The notes beneath the pieces were generated by a model. It worked only from the letters and a program-made list of their open reading frames with translations. It did not search any database and was not told the origin of the DNA. Of a stretch of DNA of 64,000 nucleotides, positions 26,151-36,250 are shown one piece after another. Origin of the DNA: Streptomyces sp. IMTB 2501 (GTDB lineage Bacteria > Actinomycetota > Actinomycetes > Streptomycetales > Streptomycetaceae); NCBI RefSeq assembly GCF_001953885.1, contig NZ_MQUS01000027.1, forward strand, positions 1-64,000, in the 5' to 3' direction. The translations under genes and the position numbers were made by a program. Positions within the stretch are counted from its first letter, which is position 1; the number at the start of each line of letters is the position of its first letter.

Positions 26151-27413
26151 TCAGGCGCGCCCGTGCGCCTGCTGCGCGTGTCGGGACAGCGAGTCAATGA
26201 CCACCGCGGCGAAGAGCACCCCGCCCGTGATCACCAGCTGGACGGCGGTGGGCGTGTCAGTGAGGGCCATGCCCGAGGCGATCGACTGGATGACCAGGAT
26301 GCCGAGCACTGCGGACCAGGTCGTACCGCGTCCTCCGAACAGGCTGGTGCCACCGATGACGGCGGCAGCGATGGCGTTGAGCAGCAGGACGCCGGAGCCG
26401 GAGCTCTGGCTCACCGACGTGATGCGCGAGGCCAGGAACAGGCCGCCGGTCGCCGCCAGGGTGCCGGAGACCGCGAGCACGGCCGTCTGAACGCCGGTCA
26501 CGCTGAGGCTGGCGCGACGGGCCGCCTCGATGCTGCTCCCCAGTGCGTAGACCTGCCGTCCGTAGGGCGTGCGCCGGAGCATGATGTCGAGGCCGGCCAC
26601 CACCGCGAGGAAGATCAGCAGAGCGAGCGGCAGACCCTGGAACTGGTTCAGCACGTAGGCGGAGGCGAACGCGATCACCGCCACCATTCCTGTGCGCACC
26701 CCGATGGTGTGCAGCGGGCGGTGTGGCATGCCGACCTCCCTGCGGCGGCGCCTGTCCAGGTAGGAGGCGAGGAAGACCAGAGCTGTGGCGAGTGCCGCCA
26801 CCGCGTAGGCGACGCCGGCGTTGGTGAAGTAGTAGCTGGTCAGGTGGGCGATGAGCCCGTTCTCGTCGAGGTTGACGGTACCGCTGGTGCCGAGGATGGC
26901 GAGCATGAGGCCGTTCCACGTCAGCAGCCCGGCGAGGGTGACCACGAAGGCCGGAACCCGGGTCCTGGCGACGGAGTACCCCTGGACGGTTCCTGCCGCG
27001 GTGCCCGTCAGCACGGCGGCGATCAGGGCAAGCCATTCCGGCACGCCGTTGTTGACGCTGAGCACGGCGAAGACCGCGGCGGCGAGCCCGCTGATCGAGC
27101 CGACCGACAGGTCGAGTTCACCGAGCAGCAGCACGAAGACGATGCCGACCGCGATGAGGCCCGTACCCACGATGTCCACGCTGAGGTTGGACAGGTTACG
27201 GGGCGAGAGGAAGGTGGAGTTGATGCACTGGAAGATGATCCAGACCGAGGCGAGGACGAGGGTGACGGGAAGATGGCCCAGCTCACCGGCGCTCAGCCTG
27301 CGCCGCCGGACCGCGATCCAGCCCGCCACAGCACGGGTGACCGCCCACCCGGCGCGGCGCTGACGGGCTTCTGCGGTGGCTGCTGCGGGATCGGCCCGCG
27401 TCTCGTCCGGCAT
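26151..27413 (-). CDS. sugar ABC transporter permease (XylH type)
   Basis: About 420 residues, eight to ten membrane helices. I prefer the ATG at 27411-27413, nine bases after AAAGGG; upstream GTG and ATG starts (27434, 27422) are possible. LLGELDLSVGSISGL and GGTSLFGGRGTTW are conserved elements of the BPD_transp_2 permeases for xylose, ribose and related sugars. The gene overlaps or abuts the ATPase stop and is clearly in one operon with it and the binding protein at 28244. Confidence 0.88.
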   Translation of the reverse strand: MPDETRADPAAATAEARQRRAGWAVTRAVAGWIAVRRRRLSAGELGHLPVTLVLASVWIIFQCINSTFLSPRNLSNLSVDIVGTGLIAVGIVFVLLLGELDLSVGSISGLAAAVFAVLSVNNGVPEWLALIAAVLTGTAAGTVQGYSVARTRVPAFVVTLAGLLTWNGLMLAILGTSGTVNLDENGLIAHLTSYYFTNAGVAYAVAALATALVFLASYLDRRRRREVGMPHRPLHTIGVRTGMVAVIAFASAYVLNQFQGLPLALLIFLAVVAGLDIMLRRTPYGRQVYALGSSIEAARRASLSVTGVQTAVLAVSGTLAATGGLFLASRITSVSQSSGSGVLLLNAIAAAVIGGTSLFGGRGTTWSAVLGILVIQSIASGMALTDTPTAVQLVITGGVLFAAVVIDSLSRHAQQAHGRA

Positions 27414-27427
27414 GTCACGCATCCCTT

Positions 27428-28207
27428 TCACCACTCGGCCTCGTGGTGGGCCGGCCGGCGGGGCGCGTTGTCCGTGGCGCCCGTGATGCAGGAGATGATC
27501 TGCTCCTGGGAGGTGGTGCTCACGTCGAAGAAGCCGTTGTTGCGGCCGAGCCGCAGTACGGCAGCCCGGTCCGCGAGGGCCTTCACATCACCCATGTTGT
27601 GGCTGATGAGCAGGATCCCCAGGCCGTGGTCGCGGAGACGGTCGACGAGGTCGAGGACCTCGGTGGTCTGCTCGAACCCCAGCGCCGCGGTCGGTTCGTC
27701 CAGAAGGAGGACGCGCGGGTCGCCGAGAAGCGAGCGGGCGATGGCGACGGTCTGCCGCTGGCCGCTGGACAGTGACACCACGGGACCGCGCAGATCGGGG
27801 ACATTCCGGGTCAGGCGCTCCAGCAGCTGCATGGAGCGGCGCTCCATCTCCACCTCGTCGAGGAAGCCGAACCTGCGGATCTCCCGTCCGAGGAAGAGGT
27901 TGCCGACGACGTCGAGGCTTCCGCACAGCGCCAGGTCCTGGTAGACGGTGGCGATGCCGAGGTCCCGGGCTTCCTGGGGACGCCGCATGTGAACGGGCCG
28001 GCCCTCCCACTCGATGCTCCCCTTGTCCGCGGGGGCAACCCCGGAGATCACCTTGACCAGGGTGGACTTGCCGGCTCCGTTGTCGCCGAGCAGGGCGAGG
28101 ACCTGGCCGGCGTGGATCTCCAGCTCGATGTCCCGGAGGACCTCGACGACGCCGAAGCGCTTGCACACACCGTGCAGGGCGAGCAAGGGGGGCGGCAAGA
28201 GAACCAT
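27428..28207 (-). CDS. sugar ABC transporter ATP-binding protein, single domain
   Basis: 259 residues with Walker A GDNGAGKS, Q-loop YQDLAL, signature LSSGQRQ, Walker B VLLLDEPT and the switch His in LISHN. XylG/RbsA ATPases usually have two fused ABC domains (about 500 residues); this is the half-size form found in several actinobacterial sugar systems, so it probably works as a homodimer. It lies between the binding-protein and permease genes, all on the minus strand. Confidence 0.88.
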   Translation of the reverse strand: MVLLPPPLLALHGVCKRFGVVEVLRDIELEIHAGQVLALLGDNGAGKSTLVKVISGVAPADKGSIEWEGRPVHMRRPQEARDLGIATVYQDLALCGSLDVVGNLFLGREIRRFGFLDEVEMERRSMQLLERLTRNVPDLRGPVVSLSSGQRQTVAIARSLLGDPRVLLLDEPTAALGFEQTTEVLDLVDRLRDHGLGILLISHNMGDVKALADRAAVLRLGRNNGFFDVSTTSQEQIISCITGATDNAPRRPAHHEAEW

Positions 28208-28243
28208 CTCCTTTCCGGGCCTGGGGCCGGCCGGTCCCGCCTG

Positions 28244-29332
28244 TCAGGCCAGCCCGGCCTTGTGGCAGTCGTCCGCGAGTGGCGGGGCGCAGATCTGTTC
28301 GAGCGTGTACACGCCGCCTTTCACCAGGGTGTTCTTGATGGTGGCAAGGGTCACGGGCACCGGGGTGAGCAGCACGGCCGGAACCTCAGCGCCGCCGCGG
28401 GTTTTCACCCGCCTGGTGGCCACCCCGTCGAGGCGCTGACCACGCGCGGCGGCCACGGCCATGGCGCCGCCGGCGGCAGCCTCGGGTCCGAACGGCTTGT
28501 AGACCGTCATGTACTGGTCGCGGCTGACAATGCGCCGTACGGCTCCGAGCTCGGCGTCCTGCCCGGTGACGGGTGGCAGCGGGCTGACCTTGTTGGCCTT
28601 GAGGGCGGAGATACTGCCGGCGGCGAGGCTGTCGTTGGCGGCGTAGACGCCGTTGATGCTGCCGGCGCCCAGGGCGGAGATGGCCCCGGACATGTTCCGG
28701 TTCGCCGCCTCCGAGCTCCACTGGGGTGTGTCGTACTCCTTGGCGATCGTCACCTTCCCCTGGAGCTCGGACAGTGCGCCCTGCTTGAACGACAGCGCGT
28801 TGGGGTCGCCGGGGTCGCCGTTCATCATCACGATCCGGCCGGCGTGTGCCTTGGCGCCCATGGCCGTCAGCAGCGCCTTGCCCTGGAGCCTGCCGACCTC
28901 CTGGCCGTCGAAGGAGACGTAGCCCGAGATCGGGCCCTCGGCGAGGCGGTCGTAGGCGATGACCGGGATGTGCGCGGCAGCCGCTCTGTCGACCGAGGGG
29001 CGCATGGCCCTGGCATCGACGGCCGTCAGCACGATGGCATCGACCCCGTTGGCGATCGCCGAGTCCATCTGCTCCTGCTGGATGGCCACGTCACCCTTGG
29101 CGTTTGCGTGCTCGATCGTGCAGTCGCCGCACAGCTCCCGGATCTTCTGTTCCAGCAGCGGCCTGTCCTGCGTCTCCCAGCGGGCGGTGATGGAGTCCGG
29201 CAGCAGCACGCCGATCTTCCGCGCGCTCCCTGCGCCGGAGGTGTTCCCGGCGCCCGATCCGCAGGCGGTGAGGGACACGGCCGTCGAGAACGCGGCTAGG
29301 GCAAGGGCGGTGTCCCGAACGCAGGCTTTCAT
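28244..29332 (-). CDS. xylose-type ABC substrate-binding lipoprotein
   Basis: 362 residues from the ATG at 29330-29332 with GGAGG eight bases upstream. It has a signal peptide with lipobox LTAC. The mature part is XylF-like: GVLLPDSITARWETQDRPLLEQK, AIVLTAVDARAM, PVIAYDRLAEGPISGYVSFD, NGDPGDPN and PPVTGQDAEL match D-xylose-binding proteins closely. It heads the binding protein-ATPase-permease operon, divergent from the phosphatase/kinase regulator gene at 29573. A close paralogue is coupled to that regulator at 32149. Confidence 0.88.
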   Translation of the reverse strand: MKACVRDTALALAAFSTAVSLTACGSGAGNTSGAGSARKIGVLLPDSITARWETQDRPLLEQKIRELCGDCTIEHANAKGDVAIQQEQMDSAIANGVDAIVLTAVDARAMRPSVDRAAAAHIPVIAYDRLAEGPISGYVSFDGQEVGRLQGKALLTAMGAKAHAGRIVMMNGDPGDPNALSFKQGALSELQGKVTIAKEYDTPQWSSEAANRNMSGAISALGAGSINGVYAANDSLAAGSISALKANKVSPLPPVTGQDAELGAVRRIVSRDQYMTVYKPFGPEAAAGGAMAVAAARGQRLDGVATRRVKTRGGAEVPAVLLTPVPVTLATIKNTLVKGGVYTLEQICAPPLADDCHKAGLA

Positions 29333-29572
29333 GCGCGAGGCCTCCCTCCGCCCTGGAACGCCGCGGCCGCAACCGCGGCGCAGCAGCGTGCCCCGCCGGG
29401 GCGAGGCGGGGTCTCGGCCCGCACCCGCCCGGACCAGGTGAAAGTGGCAAAACGACCACGTCGCCAGTGTGACACCGGCCATGGTGAACTGCGAACCCGG
29501 TGCCGCGTGGCCGACACGACGTCAATCTGTCTTGTTTATCCCTCTATGCGATTCTGGTAGGGGGAGTGCCCA

Positions 29573-32152
29573 GTGGCAGCCGGTCGGCGCCCCCGGCACG
29601 GACGGGAGGTAGATGCGGACATGCCTCACGACGGCAGTGCCCGGGCCGGACTCTCGCCGCCGGGGACAGTCGAGGCTCGCGCCGCGGACACCGGCTCACC
29701 ACCGAGGCCGGAGAACCCCGTGAGCGTCCGCGCCCTGACGTTCGCCGGAGTGGAGCTGACGGTGCTCTACGTGCCCGGCACAGGTTCTGACGACCTTCGG
29801 TCGGTGGACACGGCCGGGTGCGCCCGTGCCGAGTACGGGCTGCCGGAGCGCCTGGCCCTGTCCGGCGGCTCGCCTGCGGCCCACGCCTTCCGTGCCCCCC
29901 ACCCCGTGTGGCTGACCCCCGGGGAACTCGCCTCCTACCCCGAGGGATGTCCGGCGCCGCCGCGGGCCCGGACATCGCTCGGTGCGTTGCCCCTCGGCGC
30001 CGAGGGCAGGCGGCTCGGCTGCCTCGTCGTCGTGGGTGCCGGTGAGAACGGCTTCGAAGCCGGGCAGCAGCGCTTCCTGGAGCGCTATGCCGACGCGGTC
30101 GCCGGCGTGCTGGAGGCCGCGGCCGGGGGAGGGACGCCGCGGGCACCCTTGAGTTCCGCATTGCGCCGCATGCGCGTCGGCTCCTTCGTCCTGGTGCCGG
30201 AAACCGGTGTGATCGACGCGGACGAGACGCTGCGCGAACTGGTCGGCATCAGGCCGGACGACTTCGACGGCAAGGCGGACTCCCTGCTCGCGCACGCACT
30301 GCCGGAAGACTTGCACGCGCTGATGTCGGTGCTGGAGCCGTCCGCCCAGACGTTCGGCCGACGGGAACTGGACTTCCGCGTCCGCTGCCCCACCGGTGGG
30401 ATGCGCTGGCTGAGCCTGAGGTGCCGCGTGGCGGCGGCTGCCGACGACCGGCCGGAGCGGGTGCTGGGCGTGGTGACGGCGATCTCGGTCCTGCACCGGG
30501 GCGCCGACGACGTCTCCCGGATCCAGTGGTTGACCGCCGCACTCGACAAGGCCACCACCGTGCGCGACGTCAGCCACGTGATGGTCACCGCCCTGCACGA
30601 ACCCCTGAGCGCCGACCGGGTGGCGTTCGCCGAGCTGCAGCACGAACGGCTCCAGGTCACCCTGCTCGACCCGCCGCAGCCCGTTGCCTGGCCGCGGACA
30701 TGGCGTCTCCAGTGGCGTTCGGAGTGGCCCGACGCACCCCTCAGCGCCCTGCCCACCCTGCAGACGGCTCTTCGAGACGGACGTATGGACCTGTGGCCGA
30801 CAGGCACAGCTTTCGAACCGGGACTCGACGGCATCGGCCCCGGAGGCCTTGCCGTCCTGCCGCTGCCCGCACGGGGCCGGGTCGTCGGCGTGTGCCTGAT
30901 CGGCTGGGACCGGCCGCACGAGTTCGTCCCCGAGGAACGTTCGCTGCTGACCGCCACCGCCTCACTGGCCGGCCAGGCCCTCACCCGCGCCCACGCCTAT
31001 GACGCCGAACAGGAACTCGCGACGATGCTGCAGCGCAGCCTGCTGCCGCGACGTCTGCCCGAGCTTCCCGGCGGGATCGCCGTCGCCCGCTATCTGCCCG
31101 CTCGGCGGGGACTGCAGGTGGGCGGCGACTGGTACGACGTGATCGCCCTCTCCGAGGACCGGGTGGCGCTGGTCATCGGCGACGTGCAGGGCCACAGCGC
31201 CGCAGCCGCGACGATCATGGGCCAGATGCGTACCGCGGTCAGGGCGTACGCGGTGGAGGGCCACCCGCCCGACGTCGTCGTCTCGCACGCCAACCGCCTC
31301 CTCGTCGGTATGGAGACGGATCTCTTCGCCACCTGCTGCTACGCCGAACTGGACATGGACGAGGGCGACGTCCTGTTCGTCCGGGCCGGGCACGTCGCAC
31401 CGCTGCTGCGCCATCCCGACGGCAGCACCGAGGAGGTCGAGATCGAGGGCGGCCTTCCGCTGGGCATTTCCATGGACGCGGACTTCCCGATGACCGCGGT
31501 GGCACTGGCGCCCGGAACGATGCTCGCCCTGGTCACCGACGGGCTGATCGAGGCCGTCGACCTGTCCCTGGACGAGGGCATGCGCCGCACGCGCGCCACC
31601 CTCGCCGCGGCCGACCCGTCGGATCCCGGGCGGGTGGCCGACGACCTGCTGGGTCACGTCGGCCGTCGCGAGGACGACGTGGCGCTGTTGCTGCTGCGCT
31701 ACGACGGCATGAAGACGCGGCCGATCCGGTCGGGCTGGGTGGTGTGGCGGCTGCCCGACGCCGTCATGCACGCCCGCCGGTTCACCGCGCGCACGCTGCG
31801 CCGCTGGAAGGTCGAAGAAGCCACCGACCCGGTGCTGCTGGTGGTGTCCGAACTCGTCACCAACGCCCTGGTGCACACCCAGGGCCCGGTCCGTCTCGAC
31901 CTGATGCTCCGCGAGGACCGGGTGCGTGTCTGCGTGAGCGACTCCTCTCCCCGGGCGCCCGCCAAGCCCGTGATCGTGGACTGGGAGTCGACCGGCGGCC
32001 GAGGTCTGCTCCTGGTCGAAGCGATGTCGGAGTCCTTCGGCACGGTGCCCGTGGCCGGCGGCAAGCAGGTGTGCAGCGAGATAGCGGTACCGCGTCGTGA
32101 ACCGGCTTCGGTGGGCGCAGAACCAGACGCCAAGGACGGAGGCCGATCATGA
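29573..32152 (+). CDS. GAF-PAS-GAF-PP2C-HATPase stress regulator
   Basis: 859 residues from the GTG at 29573, six bases after GGGGGAG (the ATG at 29621 is an alternative). Domains in order: GAF-like (about 60-190), PAS (about 200-300), GAF (about 325-470), SpoIIE-type PP2C (about 485-710) and an RsbW-like kinase domain (about 722-845). The PP2C part has GGDWYDV, VIGDVQGHS and LVTDGLIEA; the kinase part has SELVTNALVHT and GGRGLLLVEA. Such proteins control anti-sigma/anti-anti-sigma partners. The last four bases overlap the start of a XylF-like lipoprotein gene, a tight coupling that suggests the lipoprotein feeds a sugar signal to it. Confidence 0.88.
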   Translation: MAAGRRPRHGREVDADMPHDGSARAGLSPPGTVEARAADTGSPPRPENPVSVRALTFAGVELTVLYVPGTGSDDLRSVDTAGCARAEYGLPERLALSGGSPAAHAFRAPHPVWLTPGELASYPEGCPAPPRARTSLGALPLGAEGRRLGCLVVVGAGENGFEAGQQRFLERYADAVAGVLEAAAGGGTPRAPLSSALRRMRVGSFVLVPETGVIDADETLRELVGIRPDDFDGKADSLLAHALPEDLHALMSVLEPSAQTFGRRELDFRVRCPTGGMRWLSLRCRVAAAADDRPERVLGVVTAISVLHRGADDVSRIQWLTAALDKATTVRDVSHVMVTALHEPLSADRVAFAELQHERLQVTLLDPPQPVAWPRTWRLQWRSEWPDAPLSALPTLQTALRDGRMDLWPTGTAFEPGLDGIGPGGLAVLPLPARGRVVGVCLIGWDRPHEFVPEERSLLTATASLAGQALTRAHAYDAEQELATMLQRSLLPRRLPELPGGIAVARYLPARRGLQVGGDWYDVIALSEDRVALVIGDVQGHSAAAATIMGQMRTAVRAYAVEGHPPDVVVSHANRLLVGMETDLFATCCYAELDMDEGDVLFVRAGHVAPLLRHPDGSTEEVEIEGGLPLGISMDADFPMTAVALAPGTMLALVTDGLIEAVDLSLDEGMRRTRATLAAADPSDPGRVADDLLGHVGRREDDVALLLLRYDGMKTRPIRSGWVVWRLPDAVMHARRFTARTLRRWKVEEATDPVLLVVSELVTNALVHTQGPVRLDLMLREDRVRVCVSDSSPRAPAKPVIVDWESTGGRGLLLVEAMSESFGTVPVAGGKQVCSEIAVPRREPASVGAEPDAKDGGRS

Positions 32153-33252
32153 CGTGTCGTAGGCAACTCGTGACGCTCCGTACGCAGTATGTCGTCGGCG
32201 CGCTTGTCGCGGGCCTGCTGACCATGCCGTCGGCCGCCTGCACAGGAGACCGGACAGCCACCACGGACAGTTTCACCGTCGGCCTGCTGCTGCCGAGCCG
32301 GGAGGCGCCACGCTGGGAGCACTCCGACAAGCCGCTGATCGAGCAACGGGTGAAACGGCTCTGCCCGCACTGCAACGTCGCCTATGCCAACGCCGGCGGC
32401 GACTCAGCGGCGCAGCGGCAACAGATGCTCGCCATGATCACCAAAGGGGTCAGGGTCCTCATCCTCGGCGCCACCGACAACAGGGCGCAGCGCTCTTCCG
32501 TCCAGGAGGCGCACAACGCGGGCGTCCCCGTCGTCGCCTACGACAGGCTCGCCGACGGCCCGGTCTCGGGCTACGTCAGCTTCGACGGCGTAAAGGTCGG
32601 CACGCTGCAGGGCCAGGCTCTCCTCAAGGCCATGCACGCCCCGGCCAAGGACCGGATCATCGTTATGATGAACGGCGACCCGACCAGCTCCAACACCGCG
32701 TCGTACAAGAGGGGTGCACTGTCCGTCCTGCGGGGCAAGGTGAGGATCGGCCGTTCCTACGACACCCTGGGCTGGAGCACGAACAACGCGAACGCCAACA
32801 TGTCCGCCGCCATCTCGGCCCTGGGCCCGGGCCGGATCGACGGCGTCCTAGCCGCCAACGACGCCATGGCCGCAGGCGTCATCTCCGCACTCAAGAGCGC
32901 CCACGTCAGTCCCCTTCCACCCGTCACCGGCCAGGACGCCGACCTCGACGCGGTGCAACGCATCGTCAGCGGCGAGCAGTCCATGACGGTGTACAAGTCC
33001 TTCCGCGCGGAAGCCGAAGCAGCCGCTGCCATGGCTGTCGCCCTGGGCCGCGGCGAGAAGCTGCACGCCATCGCCACGACGACGACCGACAGCCCCACCA
33101 CCCACCACATCCCGTCCGTGCTCCTCACCCCGGTCGCCGTGACAACCGCCAACATCAAGCAGACCCTCGTCAAGGACGGTGTGTACACCATCGCCCAGAT
33201 CTGCACACCACAGCTGCTCGCCGCCTGCGCGAAGGCAGGGCTGACTCCGTAG
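32149..33252 (+). CDS. XylF-like substrate-binding lipoprotein coupled to the regulator
   Basis: 367 residues; its ATG overlaps the regulator stop as ATGA, so translation is coupled. It has an N-terminal signal with probable lipobox SAAC, then the same elements as the protein at 28244: GLLLPSREAPRWEHSDKPLIEQ, VPVVAYDRLADGPVSGYVSFD, MMNGDPTSSN, PPVTGQDADL. No ATPase or permease follows, so it either serves the transporter at 26-28 kb or acts as an extracytoplasmic sensor for the phosphatase/kinase. The gene ends 1.2 kb before the next core gene. Confidence 0.85.
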   Translation: MTCRRQLVTLRTQYVVGALVAGLLTMPSAACTGDRTATTDSFTVGLLLPSREAPRWEHSDKPLIEQRVKRLCPHCNVAYANAGGDSAAQRQQMLAMITKGVRVLILGATDNRAQRSSVQEAHNAGVPVVAYDRLADGPVSGYVSFDGVKVGTLQGQALLKAMHAPAKDRIIVMMNGDPTSSNTASYKRGALSVLRGKVRIGRSYDTLGWSTNNANANMSAAISALGPGRIDGVLAANDAMAAGVISALKSAHVSPLPPVTGQDADLDAVQRIVSGEQSMTVYKSFRAEAEAAAAMAVALGRGEKLHAIATTTTDSPTTHHIPSVLLTPVAVTTANIKQTLVKDGVYTIAQICTPQLLAACAKAGLTP

Positions 33253-33659
33253 ACGGGCGGGGACCGGCGTGACGGAGCCTTGACCAGTAGTCGAGGCACG
33301 TCGACAGGGTGAGGTGGCTGACGCGGTGCGCGGAGCACGCTCGGGCTCGTCCGGGGGCGGGCCGCCACGCTGTGAACCCAGTCCGGCGCGGCCGCTCAGC
33401 TCCCCCCTGCACCTCCGACAGCGGTATGTCTCACTCCTGGATTCCGTCTCATGGTGCGCATTGTCTCCATCGTCAACTGCTGTCCCGTGAGGGCGGTTTC
33501 GCCTCGCTCCTATGGTCTCAGGCCCCACCGGCACTGGCAGGTCCATGTTGTCCCGGTTTCCCCGAGCCGGCCCTGGGGATGTCATGGCTGCCCCTCCCCC
33601 GGGGCCTGCGACGTGTCCGGGCCCGTGCCAGCAGGCGCCAGTGGCCCACCCGAGGCCTT
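33253..33659. other. junction region between accessory block and core
   Basis: No supported gene. Frames exist on both strands but without family signature. Recognisable radical-SAM sequence begins abruptly at about 33660, so the accessory/core joint lies in or at the end of this stretch. Confidence 0.45.
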
Positions 33660-34489
33660 GCGGGAGTGCATGCACCTGCGTGTACTGCTTCGCCCGCAAG
33701 ACGCACAGCTATCTGGACCTCGACACCGGACTCGGCTTCGACACCCAGATCGTGGTCAAGGTGAACGCGCCCGAGGTGCTGCGCCGTCAGCTGGCCTCCC
33801 GCCGTTGGCAGGGCGATCACGTGGCGATGGGCACGAACGTCGACTGCTATCAGCGCGCGGAGGGCCGCTACCGGCTCATGCCGGGCATCATCTCCGCCCT
33901 CACCGAGCACGCCAACCCGTTCTCGATCCTCACCAAGGGCACCCTGATCCTGCGCGACCTGGATCTGCTGGTCCGGGCGGCCCAGGTGACGGACGTGGGC
34001 ATCTCGGTCTCCGTCGGCTTCCTGGACGCCGAGCTGTGGCGCACGGTGGAGCCGGGCACGCCCCCGCCCGAGCGCCGCCTGGACGTCGTACGCGCCCTCG
34101 GCGAGCACGGCATCGGCTGCGGGGTGCTGATGGCGCCGGTCATCCCGTTCCTGAGCGACCACCCGGCCCAACTGCGGGCCACGGTACGGGCGATCGCGGC
34201 AGCCGGGGCCACCTCGGTGACCCCGCTCACGCTGCATCTGCGCCCCGGCGCGCGGGAGTGGTTCATGGCCTGGCTCGGCCGGCACCATCCGCATCTGGTG
34301 CGGCGCTACGAGCGGCTGTACGCGGAGGGCGCCTACGCGCCCAAGTGGTACCAGCGCCGGATCACCCGTCAGGTGCACGAGCTGGCCGAGGAGTACGGCA
34401 TCGGGCCCACGCGCGCGGGCCTGGCGCGCCGGATCCGCCCGGCCGAACCTCCCGCTGTCGCCGAACCGACCCAGCTCACCCTCATGTGA
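33660..34489 (+). pseudogene. 5'-truncated, frameshifted Rv2578c-like radical SAM gene
   Basis: From VYCFARKTHSYLDLDTG onward the protein matches the Rv2578c family of radical SAM enzymes to its C-terminus. The first 60-70 residues are missing. The 4Fe-4S motif is broken: ECMH is in one frame and CVYC in another, so no frame reads the required C-x3-C-x2-C (the open frame gives CGSACTCVYC). About two bases appear to be lost near 33677. The gene cannot make an active enzyme from any visible start. The truncation coincides with the accessory/core boundary. Confidence 0.7.
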
Positions 34490-34687
34490 GAGCGCCGCCC
34501 ACCCACGGCGGAGCGGCGTTCCCCCAGCTGAGAAGCGTTCCCTCGGGAGGGAGGCGTTCGAGGGCTTCGATCGGACCAATCGGGTCAACTATGCCTATAA
34601 GACGTTCTTCAGTACGCCGATTCCGGGACGATGCGGCGAAAGATGTGACCTTCACAATCCGCTGAAACCTCCGTCCCGGGAGGACGC

Positions 34688-36250
34688 ATGAGAACACGCG
34701 CAGCCGTGCTGTGCGCATCCGCCGCCGTGCTGGCGGGCTCGGTCACGGCCCCGCCCGCCCAGGCGGCCCCGGCCGCTCCCGCCACCCCGCTCGCCTGGAA
34801 GACCTGCGGCTCCATCACCTATCCCACGCTCCAATGCGCGTCCCTCAAGGTGCCGCTGGACCACGCCCGCCCGTCGGGCCGGCAGATCACCCTCGCCCTC
34901 ACCCGCGTCCCGCACACCGCGCAGACCTCCCAGGGCCCCCTCCTCGTCAACCCGGGCGGGCCCGGCGGCAGCGGCCTGACGCTCGCCGGATACGTCGCCT
35001 CGGCCTTGCCGAAGCCCGTCGCCGCGCAGTACGACGTCATCGGCTTCGACCCGCGCGGGGTCGGCCGGAGCAGCCCGGCCCTGGACTGCGCGCCCGGCCA
35101 CTTCAAGACGGTGCGCCCGGACACCGTGCCCGCCTCGGCCGCGCTGGAGCGGACCAACCTCGCGCGCGCGACCTCCTTCGCCACCGCCTGCGACCACAAG
35201 TACGCCGATGTGCTGCCGTACATGGACACCGTCAGCGCGGTGCGCGACATGGACGCCATCCGCCAGGCGCTGGGCGCGCCGCGCATCAGCTACTTCGGCT
35301 ACTCCTACGGCACCTATCTCGGCGCGGTCTACGCGAAGCTCTACCCGGAGCGGGTCCGCCGTCTGGTGCTGGACTCGGTCGTCGACCCGACGGGCGTCTG
35401 GTACAAGGACAACCTCGGCCAGGACTACGCCTTCAACAACCGCCACCGCGCGCTGATGGCGTGGATCGCGCGCAACGACGCCACGTACCACCTCGGCATG
35501 GACCCCGCGAAGATCGAGGCCGCGTGGTACGCGATGCGGGCAGCCCTGGCGAAGAAGCCCGCCGGTGGCGCGGTGGGCGCCGCCGAGCTGGAGGACACCT
35601 TCATCCCCGGCGGCTACTACGACGGCTACTGGCCCGATCTCGCCCAGGCGTTCGCGGCATACGTGCGCGAGAAGAACACCAAGCCGCTGGTGGCGGCGTA
35701 CGAGAAGTTCGGTGCCGTGGACGCCTCGGGCGACAACGGCTACAGCGTGTACGCGGCGGTGCAGTGCCGGGACACCTCCTGGCCCACCAGCTGGAAGCGG
35801 TGGCGTACGGACACCTGGGCGGTGTACCGCAAGGCGCCCTTCATGGCCTGGAACAACGCCTGGTACAACGCGCCGTGCGCGTTCTGGCCGACCCCGAAGC
35901 TCAAGCCGGTGAGCATCGCCAACACCCAGCTGCCGCCGGCGCTGCTCTTCCAGGCGACGAACGACGCGGCCACGCCGTACCCCGGCGGCGTCACGGTCCA
36001 CCGCCTGCTCGCCCACTCCAGCCTAGTGGTCGAGGACGGCGGCGGCAACCACGGCATCACGCTGAGCGACAACACCTGCCTCGACACCTACCTGGCCGCG
36101 TATCTGAACGACGGTACGCTGCCGCACGGTGCGGGCACCGCCGACGCGGTCTGCAAGAAGTCGCCGGACCCGAAGCCGCAGGACACGAAGGCCGCGTCGA
36201 CCGACTCCCGCGGCTCGACCCTGCACGACCTGCTGGGCTTCCGCCGCTGA
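34688..36250 (+). CDS. secreted tripeptidyl aminopeptidase (alpha/beta hydrolase, TAP C-terminal)
   Basis: 520 residues with a signal peptide (cleavage after PAQA). The nucleophile Ser is in GYSYG (about residue 204), the acid in QATNDAATP and the His in GGGNHGI. NPGGPGGSG near residue 97 and the C-terminal TAP-like domain place it with the Slp/Tap mycelium proteases of Streptomyces, which remove N-terminal tripeptides from exported proteins. CGGxIxYP-like start of the mature part and paired cysteines fit. Monocistronic, GGGAGGA precedes the ATG. Confidence 0.9.
   Translation: MRTRAAVLCASAAVLAGSVTAPPAQAAPAAPATPLAWKTCGSITYPTLQCASLKVPLDHARPSGRQITLALTRVPHTAQTSQGPLLVNPGGPGGSGLTLAGYVASALPKPVAAQYDVIGFDPRGVGRSSPALDCAPGHFKTVRPDTVPASAALERTNLARATSFATACDHKYADVLPYMDTVSAVRDMDAIRQALGAPRISYFGYSYGTYLGAVYAKLYPERVRRLVLDSVVDPTGVWYKDNLGQDYAFNNRHRALMAWIARNDATYHLGMDPAKIEAAWYAMRAALAKKPAGGAVGAAELEDTFIPGGYYDGYWPDLAQAFAAYVREKNTKPLVAAYEKFGAVDASGDNGYSVYAAVQCRDTSWPTSWKRWRTDTWAVYRKAPFMAWNNAWYNAPCAFWPTPKLKPVSIANTQLPPALLFQATNDAATPYPGGVTVHRLLAHSSLVVEDGGGNHGITLSDNTCLDTYLAAYLNDGTLPHGAGTADAVCKKSPDPKPQDTKAASTDSRGSTLHDLLGFRR

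Noticed and set aside
33512..34489. Intact radical-SAM gene starting at 33512
   Set aside because: Sequence upstream of about 33660 has no family similarity and the cysteine motif is broken across frames.
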